Assembly (NCBI RefSeq): GCF_028368995.1
Contig: NZ_JAQNDL010000001.1
Coordinates: 4,118,001 to 4,182,000, forward strand
From: Nannocystis bainbridge
GTDB taxonomy: Bacteria; Myxococcota_A; Polyangia; Nannocystales; Nannocystaceae
Length of the DNA: 64,000 nt
Direction: 5' to 3'
Shown: one piece after another, positions 27,425-35,411 of the stretch
Layout of the letters: the number at the start of each line of letters is the position of its first letter
Numbering within the stretch: the first letter of the stretch is position 1
Notes under the pieces: model-generated
Databases searched by the model: none
The model's input: the letters and a program-made list of their open reading frames with translations, nothing else
Told to the model about the DNA's origin: nothing
Program-made: the position numbers and the translations under genes

Positions 27425-28579
27425 GTGGAAGAACGAGCGGAAGACAGGCGCGAGAAGGTCCGCTGGCTGATCCTCCTGAGCGGAGTCGCGCTCGCCTTTT
27501 ACCTCTGCTGGTTGATGCTGCAGCCCTTCGTCCGGGTGCTGCTTTGGGGCCTCGTCCTCACCTCGGCGTTCGGCCCGGTGCACAAGAAGATCCGCGCGCG
27601 GATCAAGAACGAGGACGTCGCCGCCATCGTGTCGTGCTTCGCCGTCATGTTGACGATCGGCGTGCCCACCGCGCTCATCGGCTTCGCCCTCGTCCGCGAG
27701 CTCGCCCCGGCCTTTGAGACCTTGAAGGCCATGATCTCGAGCTTGCTCGATCCGGACTCGCCCGTGATCGGCAAGCTCGCCCAGTGGCTGTCGGAGCGCG
27801 GCGTCGACATCGCGGCCGTGAAGCAGCAGGCGATCGGGCAGGCGCAGGCCGCCATGGGCGAGGTGACCACCAACTCGATCGGCTACGTGGGCGGCATCCT
27901 CGGCGGGATCGCCGGCGTCATCATCGAGGCCTTCTTCGTCTTCTTCACCATGTTCTATCTGTTCCGCGACGGGGCCAAGCTATGGGCGGCCCTCGCCAAC
28001 GCGCTGCCGCTGCGCGGGCGGACCATGAATCAGATGATCGTGCGCGTCCGCGAGGTCATCAGCGCCAGCGTCTACGGCGTGTTCGTGATCGCCTTGCTGC
28101 AGGGCACGCTCGGCGGCCTCGCGTTCTGGGTCATCGGCCTGCCCTCCGCCGTCGTGTGGGGGCTGGTGATGGTCTTCATGTCGCTGATCCCGCTGGCGGG
28201 CGCGTTCGTGGTGTGGGTCCCGGCGGCGATCTACCTCGCGGCGATCGGCTCATGGGGCGCCGCGATCGGCCTGACGCTGTGGGGCACGGTGGTGATCGGC
28301 CTCGTCGACAACTTCTTGCGGCCGAAGTTGGTCGGCGAGAAGGCCAAGCTGCACGAGCTCTTCATCTTCTTCGCCGTGCTCGGCGGGCTGCAGTTGTTCG
28401 GGATCGTCGGCCTGTTCCTCGGGCCAGTGATCCTCGCCATCGCGCTGGCGCTGTTCGACGCCTTCCTGCACCCGGAGGCGTCGCTCAAGACCGGGACCGG
28501 TCGGCCGACGATCCCGCCGCCGGACCTGCCGCCGCCGCCGGTGGTCCTTCCGCCGGTGCTCCCGCCGCCGGGCGTGTGA
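27425..28579 (+). CDS. AI-2E family transporter (PerM/YdiK-like)
   Basis: This 384-residue inner-membrane protein has about seven to eight hydrophobic segments and the family signatures: LLWGLVLTSAFGPVHKKI near the N-terminus, a central amphipathic segment, GVFVIALLQGTLGGLAFWVIGLP, and LVDNFLRPKLVGEKAKLHELFIFFAVLGGLQLFGIVGLFLGP near the end. Members export or exchange small solutes; the AI-2 role is established only for TqsA, and others act as Na/H or K-linked antiporters. The GTG start at 27425 is preceded by AAGGGGTAA. The tail is Pro-rich. The gap before it (27253-27424) carries the terminator and a promoter region. Confidence 0.88.
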   Translation: MEERAEDRREKVRWLILLSGVALAFYLCWLMLQPFVRVLLWGLVLTSAFGPVHKKIRARIKNEDVAAIVSCFAVMLTIGVPTALIGFALVRELAPAFETLKAMISSLLDPDSPVIGKLAQWLSERGVDIAAVKQQAIGQAQAAMGEVTTNSIGYVGGILGGIAGVIIEAFFVFFTMFYLFRDGAKLWAALANALPLRGRTMNQMIVRVREVISASVYGVFVIALLQGTLGGLAFWVIGLPSAVVWGLVMVFMSLIPLAGAFVVWVPAAIYLAAIGSWGAAIGLTLWGTVVIGLVDNFLRPKLVGEKAKLHELFIFFAVLGGLQLFGIVGLFLGPVILAIALALFDAFLHPEASLKTGTGRPTIPPPDLPPPPVVLPPVLPPPGV

Positions 28580-28614
28580 CACTGACCGACCGCGGCGAAG
28601 GCTTAAAAAATATC

Positions 28615-28679
28615 GACCGGCCACGGCGCATCTGGACCAGAACCCTGGACACCGAGGCCCAGGTGCGCCGTGACCGGTC
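28615..28679. repeat. Long imperfect inverted repeat between genes
   Basis: Arms 28615-28638 and 28656-28679 are 24 bases each with 21 Watson-Crick pairs and one G:U possible, enclosing a 17-base loop. The core pairs CACGGCGCA with TGCGCCGTG. An A-rich run, TTAAAAAATAT, precedes it. It lies in the 233-bp gap between the transporter and the small membrane protein genes and does not belong to the CATGTCC family. Confidence 0.7.
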
Positions 28680-28812
28680 GAGGACACAGACCGATGACTC
28701 GATCAATGAGCGTCGGCTCGGGTCCTGACGGATCACGGATTTTTACCGGGCCTCGCGGATGGAATCGCGCGCCCGCGACGTAACGTGCACGTCGCGAGGC
28801 TGTCACCTTCGG

Positions 28813-28977
28813 TCAGCCCATCAGGGCCAGGCGGATCACCGCGCTGATCACGCCGCCGGCGACGAACAGGCAGCAGAGGTCACTTCGGAGCCGGCGCAGC
28901 CGCGCCAGGGCGAGCGGGCCCTGGGGGGAGATTTCTTCGAACAGCATCGGGAAATCTCGGTCGCGCGTAACATCCAT
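28813..28977 (-). CDS. Small predicted membrane protein
   Basis: The frame encodes 54 residues: a charged N-terminus with DVTRDRDFPMLFEEISPQG, an Arg/Leu-rich amphipathic stretch (LALARLRRLRSDL) and one hydrophobic segment, LCCLFVAGGVISAVIRLALMG, that runs to the end. ATG 28977 is chosen; an extension to 29013 is weaker. I do not recognise it. The order of charged helix then terminal membrane helix would suit a small inner-membrane regulator, but existence rests only on composition and plausible start. Confidence 0.45.
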   Translation of the reverse strand: MDVTRDRDFPMLFEEISPQGPLALARLRRLRSDLCCLFVAGGVISAVIRLALMG

Positions 28978-29101
28978 GACTCCAAGTTGTAACAGAACGA
29001 AGGGTCGTCGCAAGATCTGTTAGCGCGCGCAACGCGCGCGGAACTGCTCCGACCCTTGTAGAAGCAACGAGCGGCGGCGCCAGCGAGTCGCGGACGCCCG
29101 C

Positions 29102-29689
29102 TCAATCGAGGTCGTCGTCGTCGTCGTCGTCGAGGTCACCGAGCCGGGACAGCACGTCGTCGTCGGGCGGCGGCCCCGAGCCGGGCGCCAGCGACGGCTC
29201 GGTCGGGCTCTCCTCCTCCACGTCGACCTCGTCGTCGATCGCGTCGAGGTCGGCGCTGAGGCGTCGGCTGATCTCCAGCTCCGAGGGCTCGGTCTCTTCG
29301 GACATGTCCTTTAAATCATCCTCGGTGTCGCTGGCAGGTTCCTCCTCCGAGTCGGAGCTGCCCGACGACGCCTCGGCCGTCGCCGCCGTCCCGCCGCTCG
29401 ACCCCGTGCCGCTCGGAGCCGCGGCCGCCGGCGCCGCGACCTGCGTCGTCCGCTTGCTCGCGGTCTTCTTCGCCGCGGTCTTCTTCGCCGCGGTCTTCTT
29501 CGCCGCGGTCTTCTTCACCGCGGTCTTCTTCGCCGCCGGCTTCTTCGCAGCCGGCTTCTTCGCGGCGGCCTTCTTCGCCGTCGTCTTCTTCGCCACGGCC
29601 TTCTTCGCTGCCTTCTTTGGCGCGGCCTTCTTGGCGATCTTCTTGCTCGCGGTCTTCTTCGTTGCCTTCTTCCGATATGACGTAGCCAT
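29102..29689 (-). CDS. Histone H1-like protein with acidic C-terminal half
   Basis: Of 195 residues, the first 80 are a KKTAAKK-type repeat resembling the lysine/alanine tails of eukaryotic H1 and bacterial HctB/AlgP, expected to bind DNA or polyphosphate non-specifically. The second half is Ser/Asp/Glu-rich and ends in a run of seven Asp, then Leu-Asp. A CATGTCC-family copy at about 29300 lies at the border, in frame as LKDMSEE. The RBS GAGGAGGAGC directly precedes the ATG. A basic DNA-binding half joined to an acidic half recalls CarD and HMG-type organisation, but no HMG box or AT-hook is seen. Repeat-rich coding DNA may vary in length. Confidence 0.8.
   Translation of the reverse strand: MATSYRKKATKKTASKKIAKKAAPKKAAKKAVAKKTTAKKAAAKKPAAKKPAAKKTAVKKTAAKKTAAKKTAAKKTASKRTTQVAAPAAAAPSGTGSSGGTAATAEASSGSSDSEEEPASDTEDDLKDMSEETEPSELEISRRLSADLDAIDDEVDVEEESPTEPSLAPGSGPPPDDDVLSRLGDLDDDDDDDLD
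29298..29312. repeat. CATGTCC-family copy inside the H1-like gene
   Basis: CGGACATGTCCTTTA includes the full self-palindrome GGACATGTCC. It is in frame and encodes KDMSE. Confidence 0.6.
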
Positions 29690-29690
29690 C

Positions 29691-29700
29691 GCTCCTCCTC
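29691..29700 (-). promoter_or_regulatory. Strong ribosome binding site of the H1-like gene
   Basis: On the minus strand GAGGAGGAGC ends two bases before the ATG at 29689, so high translation is expected. The 284-bp gap upstream (29690-29973) shows no other feature. Confidence 0.65.
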
Positions 29701-29973
29701 CCCAGAGCTCCCTCGACCTCGAGGCAGCTTTCTGTGACCGCAGCAGTTTGCCACGGAGCGCGGGGCTCTTGTCGATCTGGCTCAGAGCATGCGGCGTCGC
29801 TCGACGCGCGCGCCGTCGCTCCCGCGGGGCGTCGCTCGTCGATCGGACGTCACCCTCGCTCGCCGCGGCTCCTCTTCGCGGGCATGACCGCGGGTGCAGC
29901 CGTACGCCGTAACCCGGCGGCTCGTTCGCGGCGCCGCGACGGCCTGACGCCGTTCAGCGGCGGGGCGGCGGGC

Positions 29974-31293
29974 TCACACGGTCCAGGGGTAGACCCCGGA
30001 GCGCGTGGAGCCCTCTTCCATGGGCTCTTCTTCGCCTTCCATGCTGGTGGCGGCGGCTTCGACCTCGCCAGGCGGCTCGAGGTCGGCCTCGGCGAGGCGC
30101 ACGGGCAGGCGCACGGTGAACGTCGTGCCGCGTCCGAGCGCGCTCTCGACCTCGACGTCGCCGCGCATCAGCTGGCAGAAGTTGCGGCTGATGGCGAGGC
30201 CGAGGCCGGTGCCGCCGTAGCGGCGGGTCGTCGCCGCGCTGCCCTGCGCGAACTCCTGGAAGATGCGCTTGATCTGGCTCGGCGACATGCCGATGCCGGA
30301 GTCGGACACCGTGAACACGAGCTGCTCGCCGTGGTCGGTGGCCCGGCGGTGGGCGGCCAGCGCGACCTCGCCGCTGCTGGTGAACTTGGCGGCGTTGCTG
30401 AGCAGGTTGAGCAGGACCTGGCGGACCTTGACGCGGTCGAGGCGGACCGGGCCGAGGGCCTCCTCGCAGCGGGACACGAAGGTGTTGCGGTTCTTCTCGA
30501 TGAGCGGACGCGCGGTCATCGACACCTCGTCGATGACCTCCGCGAGGTCGAAGTCCTCGAGGAAGAGCTCCATCTTGCCGGCCTCGATCTTCGACAGATC
30601 GAGCATGTTGTTGATCAGCGACAGGAGGTGCTTGGAGGCCGCCTGGATCTTCTGCATGTCGGGGATGAAGCTCCCCGCCTGGACGACATCGTTGAACTCG
30701 TCCTCGAGCAGCTCGCTGTAGCCGATGATGGCCGTCAGCGGGGTGCGCAGCTCGTGGCTCATATGGGCGATGAAGGCGCTCTTGGCCCGCGAGGCGTCGA
30801 GCGCCTCCTCGTTGGAGCGGGCCAGCCGCTGGGCCCGACGCTCGAGTGTGTTGCGCTCGAGCTCGAGCCGCTCGGTGTGGGCCGTCTCGAGCGCGAGCGC
30901 CAGGTGGTCGGCGATCGCCAGCAAGATGTCGACGTCGTCCTGCGTGAACGGCCCGCGGGTGAGCGGCCGGACCAGGTAGATGACGCCGAAGAAGCGATGG
31001 CCGAGCAGCAGCGGCGCGGCCAGCATGTGCCGCGCCGGCAGCGGGCTGCCGTCGAGCTGCTCCGCGCCGGCGGGGTCGCCGGAGGTCGCAAACGGCTCGC
31101 GGCTGAGGCGGACCCGCTCGAGCACGGCCCCGCTCGCCAGCGCCAGGTCGGCCTCCTTGCCCTCGGCGTCGCGCGCCGACTTGAGGTGCAGCCGCTCGGT
31201 GCTCTCCGAGTAGAAGTACAGATAGGCCGCGTCGGCTCCGACGATCCGTACGATCTCGGGCAACGCGAGCGGCGTGGGCGACTTCCGCATCAT
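29974..31293 (-). CDS. GAF-domain sensor histidine kinase
   Basis: This 439-residue soluble kinase has a GAF domain (about 10-140; ADAAYLYFYSESTERLHL, MLAAPLLLGHRFFGVIYLVRP) and a short coiled linker. The HisKA box follows with phospho-accepting His180 in HMSHELRTPL, then an HATPase domain: N-box NLLSNAAKFT at 297-305, DSGIGM at 331-336 and GGTGLGLAIS at 360-369. There is no membrane segment, so the signal is cytoplasmic; GAF domains bind small ligands or sense redox state. The C-terminal 45 residues are acidic. No response regulator gene is adjacent, so it is an orphan kinase, as is common in myxobacteria. Confidence 0.93.
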   Translation of the reverse strand: MMRKSPTPLALPEIVRIVGADAAYLYFYSESTERLHLKSARDAEGKEADLALASGAVLERVRLSREPFATSGDPAGAEQLDGSPLPARHMLAAPLLLGHRFFGVIYLVRPLTRGPFTQDDVDILLAIADHLALALETAHTERLELERNTLERRAQRLARSNEEALDASRAKSAFIAHMSHELRTPLTAIIGYSELLEDEFNDVVQAGSFIPDMQKIQAASKHLLSLINNMLDLSKIEAGKMELFLEDFDLAEVIDEVSMTARPLIEKNRNTFVSRCEEALGPVRLDRVKVRQVLLNLLSNAAKFTSSGEVALAAHRRATDHGEQLVFTVSDSGIGMSPSQIKRIFQEFAQGSAATTRRYGGTGLGLAISRNFCQLMRGDVEVESALGRGTTFTVRLPVRLAEADLEPPGEVEAAATSMEGEEEPMEEGSTRSGVYPWTV

Positions 31294-31552
31294 GACTCGA
31301 AGGGCTAGGAAGACGACGCGGGGCTCCGAGCGCGTCCTGTGGCTAGAAAGGCAGCCTAGACCATCGGCGCGGGCGTATCAACTGTTCGACGGGCGCAGCC
31401 GGTCGGGCCCGCCGGATCGCCCTCGTTCGCGCAGATCCGCCCGCGTTCGAGCGCTGCACGGCCTCGTCCTCGATCAACCGCGTTCACCACCAACGCGACG
31501 TCACGCCGTCACATGGCCCATGCGCCATGCGAAAAAACGGCGGCGACCGACG

Positions 31553-31837
31553 CTACGTGTAGCGGAGCGCGCAGCGGGTCTCTTCACCGTCGACCCTGAA
31601 GACGAGCCGACAGTCGGGCCGCTCGCGCTCGCAGATCGTGCCGCCGATCGCCGCGGGTCGACCCTCGGGGTCCATGACGGTCTGCACCTCAATGCTGACG
31701 CCGAAGGTCTGCTCGAGCGATCGCACCCACGTCATGTAGTCGTGCGAACAGTTGGGATCGCGCGTCAACAAGGCGCTGCTGCGCTGCGCGATCAGGTTGA
31801 CCAGATGCGTGTAACGGCGAGGGTTGTTAGCGATCAC
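31553..31837 (-). CDS. Small unrecognised protein
   Basis: The frame gives 94 residues from a GTG at 31837. It has a helical N-terminal half (RRYTHLVNLIAQRSSALLTRDPNCSHDYMTWVRSLEQTFG) and a beta-like second half with three Cys (GGTICERERPDCRLVF, TRCALRYT). The composition is less GC-driven than nearby shadows, which supports real coding. A run of six T follows a GC-rich stretch just after the stop on this strand and may terminate transcription. No homologue is recognised. The 259-bp stretch 31294-31552 next to it holds nothing else I can name. Confidence 0.5.
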   Translation of the reverse strand: MIANNPRRYTHLVNLIAQRSSALLTRDPNCSHDYMTWVRSLEQTFGVSIEVQTVMDPEGRPAAIGGTICERERPDCRLVFRVDGEETRCALRYT

Positions 31838-31977
31838 GACACCGAACTCCAGGTGTTCCGCCAGGGGGGGACGAAAATCTTACTATGGGCCGGAAGGCGC
31901 GATCCATCCATCGCGCCAGGTCGAGGCCGAGAATCGGTGTATCCCAGATCGCAAAATTCGGCGCGGCGCGCCGACCG

Positions 31978-33204
31978 TCAGGGGCTACCCGTCGGCGCCA
32001 TCAGCTCTGATCCAGCGGACGGGTGTCCGAGTGGGAGGCGGCGGCAGTACACACCACGATCCCAGATCGTGTTGTGCGAGGCGACGCAGACGACGCCGCT
32101 GCGCCAGTCGACGGCGAGGCCGCCCGCCTGAACCCGCTCCAATCCCAGCGCAGTCCACGTCGCGCCGCCGTCGTCGCTGGCCCAGATACCCTCTCCCCAG
32201 GACCCGGCGATCACCCGCGACCCATCAGCGGGATCGGGGACCATCACCCGCATGTCCGACACCGGCGGCGTCCTCGGCTCGAACAGCCGACCGGGCGGCG
32301 CGACCCGGAGATCGGTCGACCAGATGTTGCCGTGACGCGCGTAGCGCCAGCCGCCAGCGACGGCCCCGTAGAAATATACGATCGCTTCGGGCGCCGGCTC
32401 CGAGAGCCACTCCCCCGCTTCGCCTTCGCGCGACCACCACGCCGTGCCGAGCGCCACGGCGGTCCCTCCGCCGAGCGCGACGGTGTGGACCCGGCCTTCG
32501 AACTGTTCTTCGGACCATGTCCCTTTGGCCATGTCGAGACGGTGCAGCGCGCCGTCGACGACCGCGAAGAGCTCGCTCGCGCCGACGGCCAGGCTCCTCA
32601 GCTCGCCGGGCGGCCGGCCGAGCGAGCGCCACCGCCCCGTGGCCGGATCGCGCTGATCGAGCCGCGCCGTGCCGCGCGGGGCGGTCCATAGCGTGCCGTC
32701 GGGCGCGGCACAAAACTCCCAGGCGTCCCCGCCAGGGGGGCCGCCGAGGTCACGCCAACCGTCGTCGCCGTGAGCCCACACGTTGCCGCCGCCAGCTTGC
32801 ACGACGAAGCCGTCGACCGACGAGAAGACGATCCGCGGACTATTCCACTCCTCGCTGCCCGCCAGCAAGGTCCACGACGGATCGATCGGACGCGCCCAGG
32901 CGACGACGCCCCAGACGCCGGCGACGAGGTGCGAGAGGATGGCGAGTCGCACGATCACCCATCGCAGCCTCGCTGGCGTCCACGCGAAAAGATCATCCAG
33001 CGCGCCGACGTCGAACCACACGCCGAGGGCCGCGAACAACACGGCCATCACGGGGATCCCCGACAACGCCCACCACGGCGCGATCAACAAGACCGCGCCG
33101 ATGAACGCGAGCATGACGTACGAACCCAGGCGATACCCGCCGACGGCCGCCCGCACGAGGATGCGTCCCACGTCCACGACCCGAGGATGCCACAGCGAGC
33201 CCAT
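31978..33204 (-). CDS. Membrane-anchored beta-propeller protein
   Basis: The product is about 408 residues. The N-terminal 110 residues hold three hydrophobic segments (LGSYVMLAFIGAVLLIAPWWALSG, MAVLFAALGVWF, WVIVRLAILSHLVAGVWGVVAW). The rest consists of repeated propeller-type strands ending with a BNR/Ycf48-like motif, GIWASDDGGATWTALGLE. It is probably an extracytoplasmic propeller of unknown ligand. The ATG at 33204 is preferred over 33288, since the extra 28 residues are basic and unstructured. A CATGTCC-type pair lies inside the gene. It is divergent from the TonB gene; a TTGACA at 33352 sits in the shared 216-bp region. Confidence 0.7.
   Translation of the reverse strand: MGSLWHPRVVDVGRILVRAAVGGYRLGSYVMLAFIGAVLLIAPWWALSGIPVMAVLFAALGVWFDVGALDDLFAWTPARLRWVIVRLAILSHLVAGVWGVVAWARPIDPSWTLLAGSEEWNSPRIVFSSVDGFVVQAGGGNVWAHGDDGWRDLGGPPGGDAWEFCAAPDGTLWTAPRGTARLDQRDPATGRWRSLGRPPGELRSLAVGASELFAVVDGALHRLDMAKGTWSEEQFEGRVHTVALGGGTAVALGTAWWSREGEAGEWLSEPAPEAIVYFYGAVAGGWRYARHGNIWSTDLRVAPPGRLFEPRTPPVSDMRVMVPDPADGSRVIAGSWGEGIWASDDGGATWTALGLERVQAGGLAVDWRSGVVCVASHNTIWDRGVYCRRLPLGHPSAGSELMAPTGSP
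32512..32536. repeat. CATGTCC-family pair inside the propeller gene
   Basis: GGACCATGTCC, CTTTGG, CCATGTCG. It is in frame on the minus strand and encodes LDMAKGTW, at a turn between propeller strands. Confidence 0.55.
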
Positions 33205-33420
33205 CGGCCGGGAGGGGCGAAATCCGGCCTCGCGCACGGGTTCGCATCCGAGGCGAAGCCCGAGCCCCGACTTCCGACCTCCGTACATCGCGTCTGCTCG
33301 AGGTCGGGTCGCGTGAATGAATAATCGGCGCGAGCGAGGCTCGCTCGTTCATTGACACAAGGTCTTTGGTTCTGAAGCGCGTCCGGTCCGTGCGAGGTCG
33401 GGTGCCGTTAACTTGAGACC

Positions 33421-34209
33421 ATGTTCGAGCACTATCTGCACCAACACGCCCCCGATCGTCGTCGTCGTCTGCGCCTGGTGGTGGCGGCTCACCTCGCGGC
33501 GCTCGCCACCGTCGGGGCGCTCGGCTTCACCTGGCTCATGGGCAAGCTGCAGATCGCTCAGGTCGCGCCGCCGAACGCCAACTTCGTGCTCGTGCAGATG
33601 ACGCTCGACACCCCGCTGCCGCCGCCTCCGCTGCCGCCCGCGCCCGCCCGCGCCGAGCCCGAGGACAAGGTCGTGCCGGAGGAGCCGAAGCCCGACGACC
33701 AGCCGCCCGAGGACTTCACCGAGCTGCTCCCGCCGCCCCGGCCGCGACCTGGTCCGGTGGGCAACGGCGCGCCCACGGCCACCGGCACCGCGCCCATCGG
33801 TGTGCCCGGCGTGAGCAACGGGATCCCCGGCGTCACCGGCCTCCCGCCCGGCTTCGCCACTCCCACCCTCGCCGCCCCGCGCCAACCGAAGGGCGAGCAG
33901 CGAGCCCCGGTGCCGCTCGACGCCGTGCGCGCCCAGGCCGTCTACAACCCGAACCCGGCCCAGGAGCGGCTCGCGGCCACTCGCGCCGGCATGTTCGACA
34001 AGCGCCCCGGCGAGAACGAGACCGCGTTCTGCGTCGACGCCACCGGACGCACCACGGAGATCCGCACGATCAAGGCGTTCCCCGGCGACCCGGGCGTCGA
34101 CGAGGTGATCCGCTCGACGATCAAGACCTGGCGGTTCCGCCCGTTCATGGTCGAGGGCAAGGCGATCAAGACCTGTACCTCGCAGCAATTCCGCATCACA
34201 TTCAAATAA
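33421..34209 (+). CDS. TonB-like energy transducer
   Basis: This 262-residue protein has the TonB plan. A basic N-terminus, a single signal-anchor helix (about 21-43) and a Pro/Glu/Lys-rich periplasm-spanning stretch (PLPPPPLPPAP, EDKVVPEEPKPDD) are followed by a C-terminal domain with FCVDATGRTTEIRTIKAFPGDPGVDEVIRSTIKTWRFRPFMVEGK. The RTIKAFP...V..TIKTWRF.P pattern is the TonB C-terminal fold. It would transmit proton-motive energy from ExbB/ExbD to outer-membrane receptors; none of these are nearby. A middle Gly/Pro/Val-rich segment is unusual for classic TonB. A cluster of palindromic repeats follows the stop directly. Confidence 0.85.
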   Translation: MFEHYLHQHAPDRRRRLRLVVAAHLAALATVGALGFTWLMGKLQIAQVAPPNANFVLVQMTLDTPLPPPPLPPAPARAEPEDKVVPEEPKPDDQPPEDFTELLPPPRPRPGPVGNGAPTATGTAPIGVPGVSNGIPGVTGLPPGFATPTLAAPRQPKGEQRAPVPLDAVRAQAVYNPNPAQERLAATRAGMFDKRPGENETAFCVDATGRTTEIRTIKAFPGDPGVDEVIRSTIKTWRFRPFMVEGKAIKTCTSQQFRITFK

Positions 34210-34272
34210 TGTGTCCCGAAGGGCATGCTCTCCAGAGCATGTCCTTCAGAACATGTTCGATGGAGCATGCCA
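34210..34272. repeat. Cluster of CATGTCC-family half-sites after tonB-like gene
   Basis: Five half-sites from directly after the TAA stop: GTGTCCCG, GGGCATGCTC tcca GAGCATGTCC (near-perfect 10-bp stem), GAACATGTTC and GGAGCATGCC. It fills the convergent gap completely. Confidence 0.8.
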
Positions 34273-34273
34273 C

Positions 34274-35401
34274 TCAGGGCAGGCCAATCGGCGCGCCGCT
34301 GATGCCGACCGGGAGGCGGTAGAGGTCGCCCGGGTTACCCGACAGGTACAGGCTCTCGGGGTCCCAGCCGGCGCCCCAGCCGAACTGCGCGTTGGCGACG
34401 TTGCTGTCGAACTCGGCCAGTTGCTCGGGCGCGCCGACGAGCGCGGCGTCGGCGTCGAGGATCCCGCGGAACAGGCGGCTGTTGCCCTGGTCGACGGCGT
34501 AGACGTTGCCGCACTTGTCGAGCACCAGGCCGTCGAGCGCGGCCCCCGGGACGGTGAGGACCTCGGACGGCTCACCGGCCGCGTCGCCGGCGTCGTCGAC
34601 GGCGAGCTTCAGCACCCGGCCGGCGCCGTAGTTGGTGAAGAACAGCAGGCCGCGCGCCGCGTCGAGCACCACGCCGTTGGCGGTCGAGGCCATCGGCCCC
34701 TCGTAGACGGTGGTCTTGGTGAAGCGACCGTCGAAGCGGACCACCCGGCCGCCGCCGAACTCGGTGAGCCACACGCGGCCGGTCGGATCGACGTAGAGGC
34801 CGTTGGGGCTGGCGAGGCCGCCGGCGGCGTCGTCGACCGTGCCGTCGCTGGCGATCGTCTGCAGATCACCCGACTGCGGCAGCGCCACCAGCAGCGCGCC
34901 GCCGGGGGCGAAGCGCGTGCCGTAGATCTGCGGGAAGCCGCTCGCAAGCTCCGTCTCGAGCAGCTCCGCGGTGACGATCACCACCGCGTCGTCGCGCTTG
35001 AGCGCGAGCCCGCCGGCGCCGTCGAACCCGAGGTCCTCGCTGCCGTCGAAGCCCTCGGCGACCAGCTCGGGCGCGAACGGCCCGGGCGCGATCGTCACGC
35101 AGTCGAGCTCCTCGCCGGTCGTCTCTTCGCTGGTCGTCGACGAGGTCCCGGGCTCGGTCGTCGAAGTCGTCGCCTCGGTGGTCGTGAGCGAGGTCGTCGG
35201 CGGATCGCCGGTGGTGTCCTCCGAGGTCCCGGTGGTCGTGTCGGTGGTCGACGTCGTGTCGGTGGTCGAAGTCGCGTCCGTGGTGGTCGGATCGGTCGTC
35301 GAGGTGGTGTCCGCGGTGGTCTGGCTGCCGTTGTCGCCGCAGGCGGGGACGAACGACGCGAGGGTCAGCGAGATCGCAAGGGTAGGTGCGCGCGAGGCCA
35401 T
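34274..35401 (-). CDS. Thr-rich-linker lipoprotein with NHL/SMP-30-like propeller
   Basis: The product is about 375 residues from ATG 35401. A signal with lipobox FVPAC is followed by a Thr/Ser/Asp/Glu linker of about 80 residues. A six-bladed propeller-like domain of SMP-30/NHL type follows (ASPNGLYVDPTGRVWLTEFGGGRVVRFDG, LDGLVLDKCGNVYAVDQGNSRLFRG). Such propellers can be lactonase-like or purely binding domains; metal-site residues were not all found. It starts 10 bp after the phosphatase stop, so they probably form an operon. The linker DNA is low complexity. Confidence 0.75.
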   Translation of the reverse strand: MASRAPTLAISLTLASFVPACGDNGSQTTADTTSTTDPTTTDATSTTDTTSTTDTTTGTSEDTTGDPPTTSLTTTEATTSTTEPGTSSTTSEETTGEELDCVTIAPGPFAPELVAEGFDGSEDLGFDGAGGLALKRDDAVVIVTAELLETELASGFPQIYGTRFAPGGALLVALPQSGDLQTIASDGTVDDAAGGLASPNGLYVDPTGRVWLTEFGGGRVVRFDGRFTKTTVYEGPMASTANGVVLDAARGLLFFTNYGAGRVLKLAVDDAGDAAGEPSEVLTVPGAALDGLVLDKCGNVYAVDQGNSRLFRGILDADAALVGAPEQLAEFDSNVANAQFGWGAGWDPESLYLSGNPGDLYRLPVGISGAPIGLP

Positions 35402-35411
35402 GGCCCGCACG

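Noticed and set aside
28580..29101. tRNA or other standard RNA genes
   Set aside because: No TPsiC-like GGTTCGAATCC or acceptor stem was found here or elsewhere in the window by eye; the inverted repeat lacks a cloverleaf.
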